A DNA stretch of 64,000 nt from Arthrobacter sp. MA-N2 (GCF_000517125.1 NZ_KI912155.1:1238080-1302079); one strand, 5' to 3'; counted from the first letter of the stretch, positions 17,535 through 26,864 are shown. Translations and numbers: made by a program. The notes: generated from the letters alone by a model not told the origin.

Positions 17535-18347
17535 TCAGTCCGAAAGCTCCACGATCACGGGAGCGTGGTCCGAAGCACCTTTGCCCTTGCGCTCCTCGCG
17601 GTCAATCGAGGCGCCAGTGACGCGGGCGGCCAGTGCGGGGGAGGCCATGACGAAGTCGATCCGCATGCCCTCCTTCTTGGGGAAGCGCAGCTGCGTGTAG
17701 TCCCAATAGGTGTAGACACCTGGGCCCGGAGTATAAGGGCGGACGACGTCGGTGAAACCGGCCGCTTCGAAAGCGCGGAATGCTTCGCGCTCGGGTTCGC
17801 TGACGTGCGTGAGCGCGTTCGCCCGGAAGAAGTCCATGTCCCAGACATCGTCATCCAACGGCGCGATATTCCAGTCGCCCATGAGGGCCACCTGCGCATC
17901 GGGATTCTCGATGACCCAGCTGGCGGCATGGCCCTTCAGGGTGTCGAGCCATTTCAGCTTGTACGGCATGTGCTCGTCGTCCAGGGCGCGGCCGTTGGGA
18001 ACGTACAGGCTCCATACTCTGAGGCCGCCGCACGTCGCGCCGATTGCGCGGGCTTCCTGGATAGGATCCTTGCCGGCTTTTCCGAAGGCGGGCTGGTCGA
18101 CAAAGGTGCGTTCGACGTCGTCGAGCCCTACACGGGAAGCGATCGCCACGCCGTTCCATTGGCTTAGGCCGAAGTGGGCAACCTCGTAGCCCATGCGCTC
18201 GAAGAGCTCCCAAGGGAAGTTTTGGTCCTTGCACTTGGTTTCCTGCATGGCGAGGACGTCGCAATCACTGCGCTGCAGCCAAGCCTCTACGCGATCGGCA
18301 CGTGCGCGGAGCGAGTTCACATTCCAAGTAGCTATCTTCACAGCCAC
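17535..18347 (-). CDS. xthA: Exodeoxyribonuclease III
   Basis: 270 residues, the usual length. Family motifs in order: KIATWNVNSLRAR (residues 4-16), MQETKC (metal-binding Glu), GDWNIAP (Asp/Asn pair), and the closing SDHAPV (catalytic Asp-His). Works as 3'-5' exonuclease and AP endonuclease in base-excision repair in the cytosol. The start is GTG 18347; a second GTG two codons later is possible. It is separated by 58 bases from the upstream HdeD-like gene on the same strand. Confidence 0.93.
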   Translation of the reverse strand: MAVKIATWNVNSLRARADRVEAWLQRSDCDVLAMQETKCKDQNFPWELFERMGYEVAHFGLSQWNGVAIASRVGLDDVERTFVDQPAFGKAGKDPIQEARAIGATCGGLRVWSLYVPNGRALDDEHMPYKLKWLDTLKGHAASWVIENPDAQVALMGDWNIAPLDDDVWDMDFFRANALTHVSEPEREAFRAFEAAGFTDVVRPYTPGPGVYTYWDYTQLRFPKKEGMRIDFVMASPALAARVTGASIDREERKGKGASDHAPVIVELSD

Positions 18348-18405
18348 TAACTTACCGAACTTGGGACCCAGCGCATCCCCTCGCAGTGGATTGCTCCCGG
18401 AAGGG

Positions 18406-18972
18406 CTAGTGGGCAGGAACCATGGACGACGTGCCCAGCCTGCGCAGCTTGATGCCAGAGGCGATCAAGAGCACCCCGCTGACCGCAGCGTATGTCGCGA
18501 GAAGCGCCACCACGCCCAGGAACCCGGCGCCTGGATTGACCAGCACAAAAAGCCCAAACACGGTGGTGATCAGCCCGGTCAACAACCAGACCAACCAGGC
18601 CCTGACAGTGGTCCTGACGTCCATCGCAAGGATGATTTGCGATACGCCCAGAATCAAGGCCCATGCTCCGATGAGGACCCCGAGCGCCGCGGCCGTGATG
18701 CCCGGCCACGAAACTGCCACGAGGCCAACCGCTACGGAAATGACGCCGCCGATCATGCTCCAGCGGGAATGACGCGCAGGATCGTAGAAATAGTGGGCCA
18801 TGTTGGTGAGCCCGTCGGTGATGACGTAGACGCCGAACACGTAGACAAGGGCAAAGACCGTGGCGACCGGCAAAGAAGCAACCAGGAAGCTCAAGAGCAA
18901 GGCCAAGGCTCCCCGGAAGATGAGGGCCGTTCCGGAATGCTGAAACAACTTGCGTCCTGCAGTGTCGGACAT
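18406..18972 (-). CDS. HdeD-like (DUF308) membrane protein
   Basis: 188 residues with six evenly spaced hydrophobic segments and the recurrent DUF308 pattern, for example YVFGVYVITDGLTNMAHYF and the second-repeat ALILGVSQIILAMDV. Related HdeD proteins help enterobacteria survive acid, but in actinobacteria the role is unclear. Starts at ATG 18972. No operon partner is obvious, though exonuclease III follows on the same strand. Confidence 0.8.
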   Translation of the reverse strand: MSDTAGRKLFQHSGTALIFRGALALLLSFLVASLPVATVFALVYVFGVYVITDGLTNMAHYFYDPARHSRWSMIGGVISVAVGLVAVSWPGITAAALGVLIGAWALILGVSQIILAMDVRTTVRAWLVWLLTGLITTVFGLFVLVNPGAGFLGVVALLATYAAVSGVLLIASGIKLRRLGTSSMVPAH

Positions 18973-19011
18973 AGGGTCAGTGTAGACCCGTGCCCGTGGC
19001 TGGAGAAGTGG

Positions 19012-19112
19012 CCGCTGAAACTCCCCACCTTTGGACTTGGACCCCGACGGCGGACCGCGGCACTTAGCGGGCGGTCCCGCCGTCGGGCTTCAAAAGCGGG
19101 GAGTTTCAGCGG
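19012..19112 (-). terminator. Large nested inverted repeat after the thiolase operon
   Basis: The outer arms are perfect over 15 bp: CCGCTGAAACTCCCC (19012-19026) and its complement (19098-19112). Inside them a second pair, around CCCGACGGCGG-ACCGC (19043-19057) and 19071-19087, is complementary with a one-base bulge. It begins 7 bases after the thiolase stop and should end that transcript. The size, about 100 bases, is larger than needed for a simple terminator. Confidence 0.65.
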
Positions 19113-19119
19113 GCACCCG

Positions 19120-20337
19120 CTAGACAGATTCCAAAACGGAGACGTAGTTGGCGATGCCCACGCCGCCCATGTTCTGCACGGCGCCGCGGCGGGCGTTGGG
19201 CAGTTGCATGGCGCCGGCGGTGCCCGTGAGCTGCATGGCGGCGATGACGTGTTGGGAGACGCCGGTGGCGCCGACGGGGTGGCCTTTGGCTTTGAGGCCG
19301 CCGGAGACGTTGATGGGCAGCTTCCCGTCCTTGTAGACCCAGCCTTCGTGCACGGCCCGGGAGCCTTCGCCGCGCGGCGTCAGTCCCATGGCTTCGTACA
19401 TGATGAGTTCGGCGATGGTGAAGCAGTCGTGCACTTCGGCGAAGTCCAGTCCGTCGATCCCGACGCCGGCCATCCCCAGCGCGCGTTCCCAGGAGACCCG
19501 CGTGGCGGCGAACTCCGTGGGGTCGCGGCGCTCGACCGGGAAGAAGTCGTTCGCGTGCCCGAATCCCGCCAGACGCACGGGTTCAGTGGCAGCGCCCGAC
19601 GCCGGGCCTGTAGTAAGCACGAGGGCGGCGGCGCCGTCGGACACGGGGGAGCAGTCGGTGCGGCGGAGCGGTTCGGCGACCATGGGATTTTTCTCGGAAA
19701 CGGTCCGGCAGAACTCCTCGCCGAAGTCCCGGTGCATCTGGGCGTAAGGGTTGTCCATGCCGTTGTGGTGGTTCTTGGCGGCGATGGAACCCAAGACGTC
19801 GCCCAGGCCTCCGGCATAGCCTGTGGCTTCGATGCTGGCGCCGTAGCGCTTGTGGTAGTGCTTGGCTACCTCGGCGAACAGCCCGGTGAAGCCGGTGGTG
19901 GAGGCCTTGCCGGCCATTTCGTAGGAGGCACCGAGCAGTGCTGCCCCGACGACGTCGGCGCCGGCGTCGGTCATCTTTTCGGCGCCGATCACCAACACGT
20001 TGCGAGCGGTCCCGGCGAGCACGGCTTTCACGCCCTGCTGGAACGCGGCCGAGCCCGAGGCACAGGCGTTTTCGGTTCTCGTTGCCGGCACGTTGGCCAG
20101 TTCCCCGGACAACTGCAGGGCCAGGGAGGACGGGAAGCCGAGGGCTTGCATGCCGGAGTTGAACTGGCCGAGGTAGATCTCGTCGATGTCCCGCGGCTCA
20201 AGGCCGGAGTTCCGGATGGCTTCGGCGGATACCTGGACGATCAGGGATTCCAATGTCTCGTCCGTGAGTTTGCCGAACTTGCTGTGTCCCCATCCGGTGA
20301 GGAGGACATCTTTGCCGAACTGGTCTCGCAGGCTCAT
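19120..20337 (-). CDS. Thiolase-like acyltransferase (SCP2-type acetyl-CoA acetyltransferase)
   Basis: 405 residues. Motifs: [14 protein letters not shown] with the acyl-accepting C92, [10 protein letters not shown] with the active-site HDCF, and [14 protein letters not shown] with the C-terminal His. HDCF instead of NEAF points to the SCP2-like thiolase group. I start at ATG 20337 ([10 protein letters not shown]) because this overlaps the CoA-transferase stop (ATGA); a frame open from 20571 reads through Arg-rich out-of-frame sequence. With both CoA-transferase subunits upstream it should cleave a beta-ketoacyl-CoA to acetyl-CoA plus a shorter acyl-CoA. Confidence 0.82.
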   Translation of the reverse strand: MSLRDQFGKDVLLTGWGHSKFGKLTDETLESLIVQVSAEAIRNSGLEPRDIDEIYLGQFNSGMQALGFPSSLALQLSGELANVPATRTENACASGSAAFQQGVKAVLAGTARNVLVIGAEKMTDAGADVVGAALLGASYEMAGKASTTGFTGLFAEVAKHYHKRYGASIEATGYAGGLGDVLGSIAAKNHHNGMDNPYAQMHRDFGEEFCRTVSEKNPMVAEPLRRTDCSPVSDGAAALVLTTGPASGAATEPVRLAGFGHANDFFPVERRDPTEFAATRVSWERALGMAGVGIDGLDFAEVHDCFTIAELIMYEAMGLTPRGEGSRAVHEGWVYKDGKLPINVSGGLKAKGHPVGATGVSQHVIAAMQLTGTAGAMQLPNARRGAVQNMGGVGIANYVSVLESV

Positions 20338-21041
20338 GCCAGGGTTCCTTCCAAAGCAGTTTCTTCCAAAGCCGGGGTGGTTTCCAACGCGAGCTCGAAT
20401 GCTGCCGCGGTTTTTTCCCGGACTTCCTCGACGGTGACGCCGGGGGCGAGGCGGGTGAGGTTGAGCTGCCGCCCGCCGTCTGTTCGTTGATCGTTCCGAA
20501 CCAGATCGAACACCGCGAGGTCGCTGATGATCCGGTCCACCACGCCCAGGCCGGTCAGCGGCAGGGTGCATTCGGTGACGATTTTCGGTGTCCCGTCCTT
20601 GGCGTTGTGTTCGGTGAGGACCACCACGCGCGGTGTCCCGGCGACCAGATCCATGGCTCCGCCCATGCCCTTGACCATCTTGCCGGGGATGGTCCAGTTG
20701 GCAAGGTCGCCGTTGCCGGCGACCTGCATGGCGCCCAGGATCGCGACCTTGACGTGTCCGCCGCGGATCATGCCGAAAGACGTGGCGGAGTCGAAGATGC
20801 TGCCGCCGGGCAGGACCGTGACGGTCTGCTTGCCGGCATTGATGAGGTCGGCGTCTTCCTCGCCTTCATAGGGGAACGGGCCCATGCCCAGCAGGCCGTT
20901 CTCGCTTTGGAGGACAACCCGCACGCCCTCGGGCAGGTTGTTGGCCACGAGGGTCGGGATGCCGATGCCGAGGTTGACGTAGTCGCCATCGTGGAGTTCT
21001 TCGGCTGCGATGGCGGCCATTTCGTCGCGGGTCCATGCCAT
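20334..21041 (-). CDS. scoB: 3-oxoacid CoA-transferase, subunit B
   Basis: 235 residues. [18 protein letters not shown] is the family start, and SENGLLGMG contains the catalytic Glu (E47) that forms the glutamyl-CoA intermediate. The [22 protein letters not shown] stretch is typical. A good ribosome site (AAAGGAG) precedes ATG 21041. It forms a heteromer with the A subunit encoded 26 bases upstream and moves CoA from succinyl-CoA to a 3-oxoacid. Acetoacetate or 3-oxoadipate are the usual substrates; sequence alone does not separate them. Confidence 0.88.
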   Translation of the reverse strand: MAWTRDEMAAIAAEELHDGDYVNLGIGIPTLVANNLPEGVRVVLQSENGLLGMGPFPYEGEEDADLINAGKQTVTVLPGGSIFDSATSFGMIRGGHVKVAILGAMQVAGNGDLANWTIPGKMVKGMGGAMDLVAGTPRVVVLTEHNAKDGTPKIVTECTLPLTGLGVVDRIISDLAVFDLVRNDQRTDGGRQLNLTRLAPGVTVEEVREKTAAAFELALETTPALEETALEGTLA

Positions 21042-21067
21042 GGTGTTGCTCCTTTGCTGGTGGGTGC

Positions 21068-21784
21068 TTAGACGGCCAGGGCTTCCGGGCGGGGCCTAAC
21101 GGTGCGCTGCTCGATGTCCTTGGTGCGCTTGCTCGCCTGGAGGAGCCGCTGGACGTAGACGCCCGGGGTGATGATGTGGTTGGGGTCCAGTTCGCCGGGC
21201 TGCACGATCACTTCGGCTTCGGCGATGGTCACGATTCCTGCCGTTGCCACCACCGGGTTGAAGTTCCTGGCCGTGTAGCGGTAGATCAGGTTCCCGTCCG
21301 TGTCCGCGGTGTGCGCGTGGACCAGTGCGACGTCGGCCACGATCCCGCGCTCCTGGACGTACGTGACGCCGTCGAACTCTTCCAACGGCTTGCCTTCGGC
21401 AACCAGGGTCCCGACGCCGGTCCGGGTGTAGAACGCCGGGATGCCGGCACCGCCGGCGCGGAGCCGCTCGGCGAGGGTGCCCTGGGGTGCGAACTCGACC
21501 TCGAGCCGGCCGGAAAGGTACTGCTCGGCGAAGAGCTTGTTTTCGCCCACGTACGAGGCGATGACCTTGCGGACCTGGCCGGCTTCGATGAGGACGCCCA
21601 GGCCCTTGCCGTCGATGCCCATGTTGTTGGAGACCACCGTCAGGTCTTTCACGCCCGCATCGCGGACGGCGTCGATCAGGTCCGCGGGGATACCGCTGAG
21701 CCCGAAACCTCCGACGGCGATCGTCTGGCCGTCACGCAGCACGTCCCGCAGGGCCTCGGCTGCGCCGGGTTGGATTTTGGCCAT
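21068..21784 (-). CDS. scoA: 3-oxoacid CoA-transferase, subunit A
   Basis: 238 residues. Family landmarks are [17 protein letters not shown] near the start, [20 protein letters not shown], and [27 protein letters not shown]. First gene of the scoAB-thiolase operon on the - strand. GAGGA precedes ATG 21784. A TCCAC-N3-GTGGA palindrome lies 42 bases upstream of the start and is probably the site through which the divergent IclR protein controls the operon. Confidence 0.88.
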   Translation of the reverse strand: MAKIQPGAAEALRDVLRDGQTIAVGGFGLSGIPADLIDAVRDAGVKDLTVVSNNMGIDGKGLGVLIEAGQVRKVIASYVGENKLFAEQYLSGRLEVEFAPQGTLAERLRAGGAGIPAFYTRTGVGTLVAEGKPLEEFDGVTYVQERGIVADVALVHAHTADTDGNLIYRYTARNFNPVVATAGIVTIAEAEVIVQPGELDPNHIITPGVYVQRLLQASKRTKDIEQRTVRPRPEALAV

Positions 21785-21825
21785 GGCTTGTCCTCGTCTT
21801 TGAGTGGTTTGGGGATGCGGAGCAA

Positions 21826-21838
21826 TCCACTTTGTGGA
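21826..21838. promoter_or_regulatory. Putative IclR operator 1
   Basis: TCCACTTTGTGGA, a perfect 5-bp palindrome with a 3-base spacer, sits 42 bases upstream of the CoA-transferase A start. The same motif recurs at 21970 and, with one mismatch, at 21940. Confidence 0.65.
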
Positions 21839-21939
21839 CAGGCTGCCGGGTGCATCGTCTGGTAAGTCGTCTGAGAATGGAGCTTATGGCGGTCCAGTCC
21901 GGTCGGTCAACGGACTGTTGGGGCAGCAGGGGCTGCCAT

Positions 21940-21952
21940 TGCACAGTGTGGA
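21940..21952. promoter_or_regulatory. Putative IclR operator 2 (imperfect)
   Basis: TGCACAGTGTGGA, one mismatch from TCCAC-N3-GTGGA. It lies exactly 30 bases (about three helix turns) before operator 3, on the same face of the helix. Confidence 0.5.
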
Positions 21953-21969
21953 CGGTAGTCTTTGAAGTG

Positions 21970-21982
21970 TCCACATTGTGGA
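21970..21982. promoter_or_regulatory. Putative IclR operator 3
   Basis: TCCACATTGTGGA, a perfect palindrome ending 22 bases before the iclR start codon. This placement would let the regulator repress its own gene. Confidence 0.65.
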
Positions 21983-22004
21983 GGAATTCTTCGAAGGGGG
22001 AATC

Positions 22005-22799
22005 ATGTCACCGATTCAGCAGCCACAACGCACGCCCGTCCAGGGTGCCCAGGTGGTGGGCCGGGTTGCCGCGCTGCTGCGGCTCGTGGGGCGTAAAACG
22101 GAGGGCATGTCCATTGCTGGCCTGGTCCGCGAGTCAGGACTGACGCGCCCCACGGTGCACCGCTTGCTCGCATCCCTCGCGGCCGAAGGCCTGCTGGACC
22201 ACGATCAGCGGACCGGCAACTGGATCCTGGGACCGGAGATCTTCCTGCTGGGGTCCGTGGCTGCGGCCCGGTTCCCGTTGGAAGACTTGGCCCGGCCCAG
22301 CCTGCGTCGCTTGGCCGAGGAAAGCGGGGAAAGCGCGTTCTATTCCATCCGGCGGGGCCACGAAACTGTCTGCGTGCTCCGGGAAGAAGGCAGCTTTCCG
22401 GTGCGCTCTTTCGTGTTGCATGAAGGTGTCAGGTTCCCCCTCGGAGTGGCGTCGGCCGGCACGGCGATCATGGCGTTCCTTCCGGAAGATGAGCAGGAAA
22501 CGATCCTGTCGATTTGGGAACGGCATGCCGGCGATTTCGCTAACGGCCACACCGAGAGTGTGGTTCGCCGGAACCTTGAGCAGACCCGCTTGGCCGGGTA
22601 CTCGGTGAATCCCGGCTTGGTTCTTGAAGGCAGTTGGGGGATGGGGGCCGCCGTTTTCGACCCACTGGGAAGGCCCATCGGCGCGTTGTCCCTCACCGGC
22701 ATCGAACCGCGATTCCGTCCCGAGCGCCAGGAATTCCTCGGCAAGCTGCTGATGGAAGAAGCCCACCGGATGAGCTCCGCAAGAACCGACCACCTTTGA
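22005..22799 (+). CDS. IclR-family transcriptional regulator
   Basis: 264 residues. An N-terminal winged helix (VVGRVAALLRLVGRKTEG, then IAGLVRESGLTRPTVHRLLA) is followed by the IclR effector domain (SAFYSIRRGHETVCVLREEG, GVASAGTAIMAFLP, and the closing AALSLTG-like GALSLTGIEPRF). Start ATG 22005 has GAAGGGGG upstream; an in-frame GTG at 21978 lies inside an operator and is unlikely. It is divergent from the CoA-transferase/thiolase operon, its probable target. The likely effector is the acid or CoA ester degraded by that operon. Confidence 0.88.
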   Translation: MSPIQQPQRTPVQGAQVVGRVAALLRLVGRKTEGMSIAGLVRESGLTRPTVHRLLASLAAEGLLDHDQRTGNWILGPEIFLLGSVAAARFPLEDLARPSLRRLAEESGESAFYSIRRGHETVCVLREEGSFPVRSFVLHEGVRFPLGVASAGTAIMAFLPEDEQETILSIWERHAGDFANGHTESVVRRNLEQTRLAGYSVNPGLVLEGSWGMGAAVFDPLGRPIGALSLTGIEPRFRPERQEFLGKLLMEEAHRMSSARTDHL

Positions 22800-22862
22800 G
22801 CCGCAACCTTGGCACCCATGCCGTCATCCGGCGTCGGGGGCTTCCAAAAGTGGTCGCTTCTT
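22781..22862 (+). terminator. Imperfect inverted repeat over the iclR stop codon
   Basis: AAGAACCGACCACCTTT (22781-22797) pairs with 22846-22862 at 15 of 17 positions. The left arm runs into the stop codon of the iclR gene. No T-run follows, so termination is only likely. Confidence 0.4.
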
Positions 22863-23013
22863 GAGGGCTTCCCAAATTAATTTTTGGAATGGACCCATCC
22901 CTGTAGCCCGCACCTCCGAATAGCTGGCATAAGGACTTACCCCACAAGGGCGAAGTGCTTTCACGCCGGAAACGACCGGCACCGAATGTCAGTCCGTTTG
23001 AAGGAGAAATGTC

Positions 23014-23670
23014 ATGCTTTCTACAAAGCGCACGTCTTTTGCGATCGCCGGCCTCGCCGCTTCCGCCCTGCTGGGCCTCACTGCTTGTGGCGGTTCGGCC
23101 AGCTCCTCGCAGTCCTCGGCTCCCGCTGCCACCACCATGGCTGCGACGCCGTCGGCCAGTGCGGCAATGGACCCGGCCCGCGACCTGGTGGGACCTGGTT
23201 GCGCAGGCTACGCCGCCCAGGTTCCCAGCGGTGCGGGTTCGGTTACCGGAATGGCCGCCGACCCGGTGGCCGTCGCCGCGTCCAACAACCCGCTACTCAA
23301 GACTCTCACCGCCGCCGTGTCCGGCAAGTTGAACCCGAAGGTGAACCTCGTGGACACGCTCAACGGCAGCCAGTTCACTGTCTTTGCCCCAGTGGACAGC
23401 GCGTTCGCCAAGATCCCCGCCGCGACCATCGACAGCCTCAAGACCGACGACGCGCTCCTCAGCAAGATCCTCACCTACCACGTCATTCCCGGCCAGCTGA
23501 CCCCGGACCAGATCGTCGGTACCCACAAGACGGTTGAGGGAGACTCGGTGACGGTCACCGGAACCAAAGACGCGCTCAAGGTTGACGGAGGGTCCGCCGT
23601 GATCTGCGGTGGCGTCCACACTGCCAACGCGACGGTGTACTTGGTTGACAGCGTCCTGATGCCCAAGTAA
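23014..23670 (+). CDS. Fasciclin (FAS1) domain lipoprotein
   Basis: 218 residues. The signal peptide ends in lipobox LTAC (Cys near residue 25), followed by a Ser/Ala linker. One FAS1 domain follows, with the two conserved patches [18 protein letters not shown] and [16 protein letters not shown] and the ending [14 protein letters not shown]. It resembles the MPT70/MPB83 group of actinobacteria. Surface-anchored; related proteins act in adhesion. AAGGAG precedes ATG 23014. It is a single gene, closed by a strong hairpin at 23686-23733. Confidence 0.9.
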   Translation: MLSTKRTSFAIAGLAASALLGLTACGGSASSSQSSAPAATTMAATPSASAAMDPARDLVGPGCAGYAAQVPSGAGSVTGMAADPVAVAASNNPLLKTLTAAVSGKLNPKVNLVDTLNGSQFTVFAPVDSAFAKIPAATIDSLKTDDALLSKILTYHVIPGQLTPDQIVGTHKTVEGDSVTVTGTKDALKVDGGSAVICGGVHTANATVYLVDSVLMPK

Positions 23671-23685
23671 ATCTCCGGCCTTTGT

Positions 23686-23733
23686 GCACGGCTCTTGCCC
23701 CTTAGGATTCGTCGTAAGGGGCAAGAGCCGTGC
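23686..23733. terminator. Strong hairpin between fasciclin and photolyase genes
   Basis: Perfect 19-bp arms (GCACGGCTCTTGCCCCTTA at 23686-23704 and its complement at 23715-23733) enclose a 10-nt loop. They are flanked by TTTG on the left and CAAAA on the right, which extend the pairing and give a short T-run when read on the - strand. It terminates the fasciclin transcript. It also lies only 22 bases before the photolyase start, so it could affect that gene. Confidence 0.75.
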
Positions 23734-23755
23734 GCAAAATCTTGAAGGGAAAGAT

Positions 23756-25132
23756 GTGAAGCCGTCAATCGTGTGGTTTCGGGACGACTTACGCGTCACC
23801 GACAACCCAGCGCTGCGGGCAGCGGTGGACGACGGAGCCGCCGTCGCACTCTATGTCCTTGACGAGGAATCCCCGGGCATCAGGCCACTTGGCGGCGCCG
23901 CCCGCTGGTGGCTGCACCATTCCCTCCTTTCCCTTCGCGAAGAACTCGCCACGCTGGGCGTGCCCCTCTTGCTGCGCCGCGGGCCGGCCGCCGTCGTCGT
24001 GCAGGAAACCGCGACGGCGCTCGCTGCGGGCGCGTTGTATTGGAACCGGCGGTACGGCGAGGCAGAGCGAATGCTCGACGCCGGCATCAAGACTTCGGCT
24101 CGCGGGTCCGGGATGCATTCGGAGAGTTTTCAAGCCTCGTTGCTGCACGAACCGTGGGCCGTCACAACGAAGCAAGGCGGACCTTTCAAGGTCTTCACGC
24201 CCTTCTGGCGAACCGTGTCCGGACTGGATTTCCGGGAGCCGTTGGATTCTCCGGAACCGGGCCAGGGCTTCTCCGCGCGGCTCCCTGATTCCGAGGAGTT
24301 GGACACTTGGGGATTGTTGCCGCGGAACCCCGATTGGTCTGCCGGACTTGCGGAAAGCTGGCGACCGGGTTCGGCGCAGGCTCACGAGTTCCTCGGCGAC
24401 TTCGTGGAGCACGGATTGGCGGACTATTCGGTGAACCGGGACCGTCCGGACCTGCCCGGCAGCAGCCGTTTGTCACCCTTCTTGCGCTGGGGGCAACTCA
24501 GCCCCTTCGAGGTGTGGCACGCACGGCGGGCGCGGCCCCGGGAACCGGGCTCCGCCGTTTTCGCCGCGGAACTGGGTTGGCGTGAATTCTGCTGGCACCA
24601 ATATTTTCATCACCCCGATCTGGCGACGGCCAATTTGCGGCCTGGGTTCGACCACTATCCTTGGGCCTCGCCGGGTGGTCAGGGCGCAGGCGCGCACGAA
24701 GCTGCCACCACGCTCCTGCACGCATGGCAGGAAGGCCGCACCGGGTTCCCCCTGGTGGACGCCGGCCAGCGGCAATTGTGGCACACGGGATGGATGCACA
24801 ACCGGGTCCGGATGGTATCCGCGAGCCTTCTGGTGAAGAACCTCGGCATCCACTGGCAACTGGGCGAGCAATGGTTCTGGGACACGCTGGTTGACGCCGA
24901 TCCTGCCTCGAATCCTGCGAACTGGCAGTGGGTAGCCGGTTCCGGTGCGGACGCCTCGCCGTTCTTCAGGATCTTCAACCCGGAGACCCAGGCGGCGAAA
25001 TTCGATCCCCACGGCAGCTATGTTGGCCAGTGGATAACGGAACTGGGCACTCCGGACTATCCCGAGCCGGTGGTGGACCTCAAGGCCTCGCGCCGGGAGG
25101 CTCTGGACGCATACAGCACCCTGGCGCACTGA
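23756..25132 (+). CDS. phrB: Deoxyribodipyrimidine photolyase
   Basis: 458 residues. The N-terminal antenna-binding domain starts SIVWFRDDLRVTDNPALRAA. The C-terminal FAD domain shows LSPFLRWGQLSPFEVWHARR, GWREFCWHQYFHHPDLA, GIHWQLGEQWFWDTLVDAD and NWQWVAGSGADASPFFRIFN, the class I CPD photolyase hallmark. Repairs UV-induced pyrimidine dimers in blue light. GTG 23756 is chosen because GAAGGGA precedes it and the product then begins KPSIVWFRDD like its relatives; the earlier in-frame ATG lies in the hairpin. Confidence 0.92.
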   Translation: MKPSIVWFRDDLRVTDNPALRAAVDDGAAVALYVLDEESPGIRPLGGAARWWLHHSLLSLREELATLGVPLLLRRGPAAVVVQETATALAAGALYWNRRYGEAERMLDAGIKTSARGSGMHSESFQASLLHEPWAVTTKQGGPFKVFTPFWRTVSGLDFREPLDSPEPGQGFSARLPDSEELDTWGLLPRNPDWSAGLAESWRPGSAQAHEFLGDFVEHGLADYSVNRDRPDLPGSSRLSPFLRWGQLSPFEVWHARRARPREPGSAVFAAELGWREFCWHQYFHHPDLATANLRPGFDHYPWASPGGQGAGAHEAATTLLHAWQEGRTGFPLVDAGQRQLWHTGWMHNRVRMVSASLLVKNLGIHWQLGEQWFWDTLVDADPASNPANWQWVAGSGADASPFFRIFNPETQAAKFDPHGSYVGQWITELGTPDYPEPVVDLKASRREALDAYSTLAH

Positions 25133-25364
25133 AACCAACCACCAGGATCTACCACCTTTGCCGCCGGCACAGACCGGAACGTCCGCACAGAACGCGGGTT
25201 CCGGCGTCGGGCGTTCCCGTATGTGGTCGGTTGTGGAGGTCACGCCAGACCCCTAGAAATTAGTAGGAAGTCCGAGTATATTCGGTGCAAAGACCCCGGG
25301 GCGCAGTTGGACATGTGCCTTCGAGGCTGATGGCGGGTATTCCCCCTATGCAAAGGAGCATTCC

Positions 25365-26864
25365 ATGGTGCGCGAACTTTCCCACTACATTGACGGCCAA
25401 AGGGTCGACGGGACCTCTCCACGATTCAGCGATGTCTACAATCCCTGCACGGGCGAGGTGCAGGCCAGGCTTCCTTTGGCCAGCGCTGATGAGGTGCGGA
25501 CCGCCATTGCCAACGCGGAAAAAGGCCAGCTCGAATGGGCCGCCATGAACCCGCAACGCCGCGGCCGGATCCTGCTGAAGTTCGTGGACCTGGTCAACGA
25601 GCACATGGACGAACTCGCCACGCTCCTCTCCTCGGAGCACGGCAAGACCTTCCCCGATGCCAAGGGCGATATCCAACGAGGCATTGAAGTGGTGGAGTTC
25701 GCCGCCGGTGCACCGCACCTCCTGAAGGGCGAATTCTCGGACAGCGCGGGAACCGGAATCGACGTTCACTCGCTGCGCCAGCCGCTCGGCGTCGTCGCGG
25801 GCATCACGCCTTTCAACTTCCCGGCCATGATTCCCCTCTGGAAGTCCGGACCCGCGCTCGCTGCCGGGAACGCCTTCATCCTCAAGCCTTCGGAGCGCGA
25901 CCCTTCGGTGCCACTGCGCCTGGCCGAGCTCTTCACCGAGGCGGGATTGCCGAACGGCGTCTTCAACGTCATCAACGGCGACAAGGAAGCCGTGGACACC
26001 CTCCTCGAGGACCCGCGCGTGAAGGCCATCGGCTTTGTCGGATCTACACCGATCGCCCAGTACATTTACGCCACGGCTGCGGCTCACGGCAAGCGCGCCC
26101 AGTGCTTCGGCGGCGCCAAGAACCACATGGTGATCATGCCCGACGCCGATCTCGACATGGCCGCGGACGCGCTCATCGGCGCCGGCTTCGGTTCCGCCGG
26201 CGAACGTTGCATGGCCATCTCGGTGGCCGTGCCGGTTGGCCAGGAGACGGCCGACCAGCTCGTCGCCAAGCTGCACGACCGCATCAAGGACCTGAAGGTG
26301 GGGCCGAGCCTTGCCAGCGACTCGGACTTCGGCCCTGTGGTGGCAGCCTCCGCGAAACATCGGATCGAGGGTTACATCCAGGCGGGCGTTGACCAAGGCG
26401 CCACGCTTGTCACCGACGGGCGCGGACTCAAGGTTGACGGCTACGAGGGCGGTTTCTGGGTTGGCCCGACGCTGTTCGACAACGTCACGAAGGACATGTC
26501 CATCTACAAGGAGGAGATCTTCGGCCCGGTCCTGAGCGTCCTCCGCGCCTCCGACTACGAAGAAGCGCTGCGCCTCTGCTCCGAGCACGAATTCGGCAAC
26601 GGCGTCGCGATCTTCACCCGTGACGGTGACGCCGCCCGCGACTTCGCGAGCCGCGTCGAAGTAGGCATGGTGGGCATCAACGTCCCCATCCCCGTGCCCA
26701 TCGCCTATTACACCTTCGGCGGCTGGAAGGCCTCGGGCTTTGGCGACCTCAACCAGCACGGCGCGGACGCCTTCCGCTTCTACACCAAGACCAAGACCGT
26801 CACCACCCGTTGGCCCTCGGGCATTCGCCAGGGCGCCAGCTTCGTGATGCCGGCCGGCAGCTAA
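25365..26864 (+). CDS. mmsA: CoA-acylating methylmalonate-semialdehyde dehydrogenase
   Basis: 499 residues, the usual length. Aldehyde-dehydrogenase landmarks: ITPFNFPAMIPLWKSGPALA, the Rossmann segment GFVGSTPIAQYIY, and the nucleophile in GSAGERCMA (C282). The R/K pattern of the CoA-acylating class and the context with 3-hydroxyisobutyrate enzymes give the specificity. It converts methylmalonate semialdehyde to propionyl-CoA in valine catabolism (also malonate semialdehyde). AAAGGAG precedes ATG 25365. First gene of a tightly packed operon. Confidence 0.93.
   Translation: MVRELSHYIDGQRVDGTSPRFSDVYNPCTGEVQARLPLASADEVRTAIANAEKGQLEWAAMNPQRRGRILLKFVDLVNEHMDELATLLSSEHGKTFPDAKGDIQRGIEVVEFAAGAPHLLKGEFSDSAGTGIDVHSLRQPLGVVAGITPFNFPAMIPLWKSGPALAAGNAFILKPSERDPSVPLRLAELFTEAGLPNGVFNVINGDKEAVDTLLEDPRVKAIGFVGSTPIAQYIYATAAAHGKRAQCFGGAKNHMVIMPDADLDMAADALIGAGFGSAGERCMAISVAVPVGQETADQLVAKLHDRIKDLKVGPSLASDSDFGPVVAASAKHRIEGYIQAGVDQGATLVTDGRGLKVDGYEGGFWVGPTLFDNVTKDMSIYKEEIFGPVLSVLRASDYEEALRLCSEHEFGNGVAIFTRDGDAARDFASRVEVGMVGINVPIPVPIAYYTFGGWKASGFGDLNQHGADAFRFYTKTKTVTTRWPSGIRQGASFVMPAGS

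Noticed and set aside
18193..20490. Very long + strand open frame over exonuclease III, DUF308 and thiolase genes
   Set aside because: It spans three well-supported - strand genes and a terminator and reads as low-complexity Gly/His/Asp; a GC-bias artefact.
25134..25245. Weak inverted repeat after the photolyase gene
   Set aside because: Pairing is patchy (about 9 of 12 in the outer arms); not enough to call a terminator.
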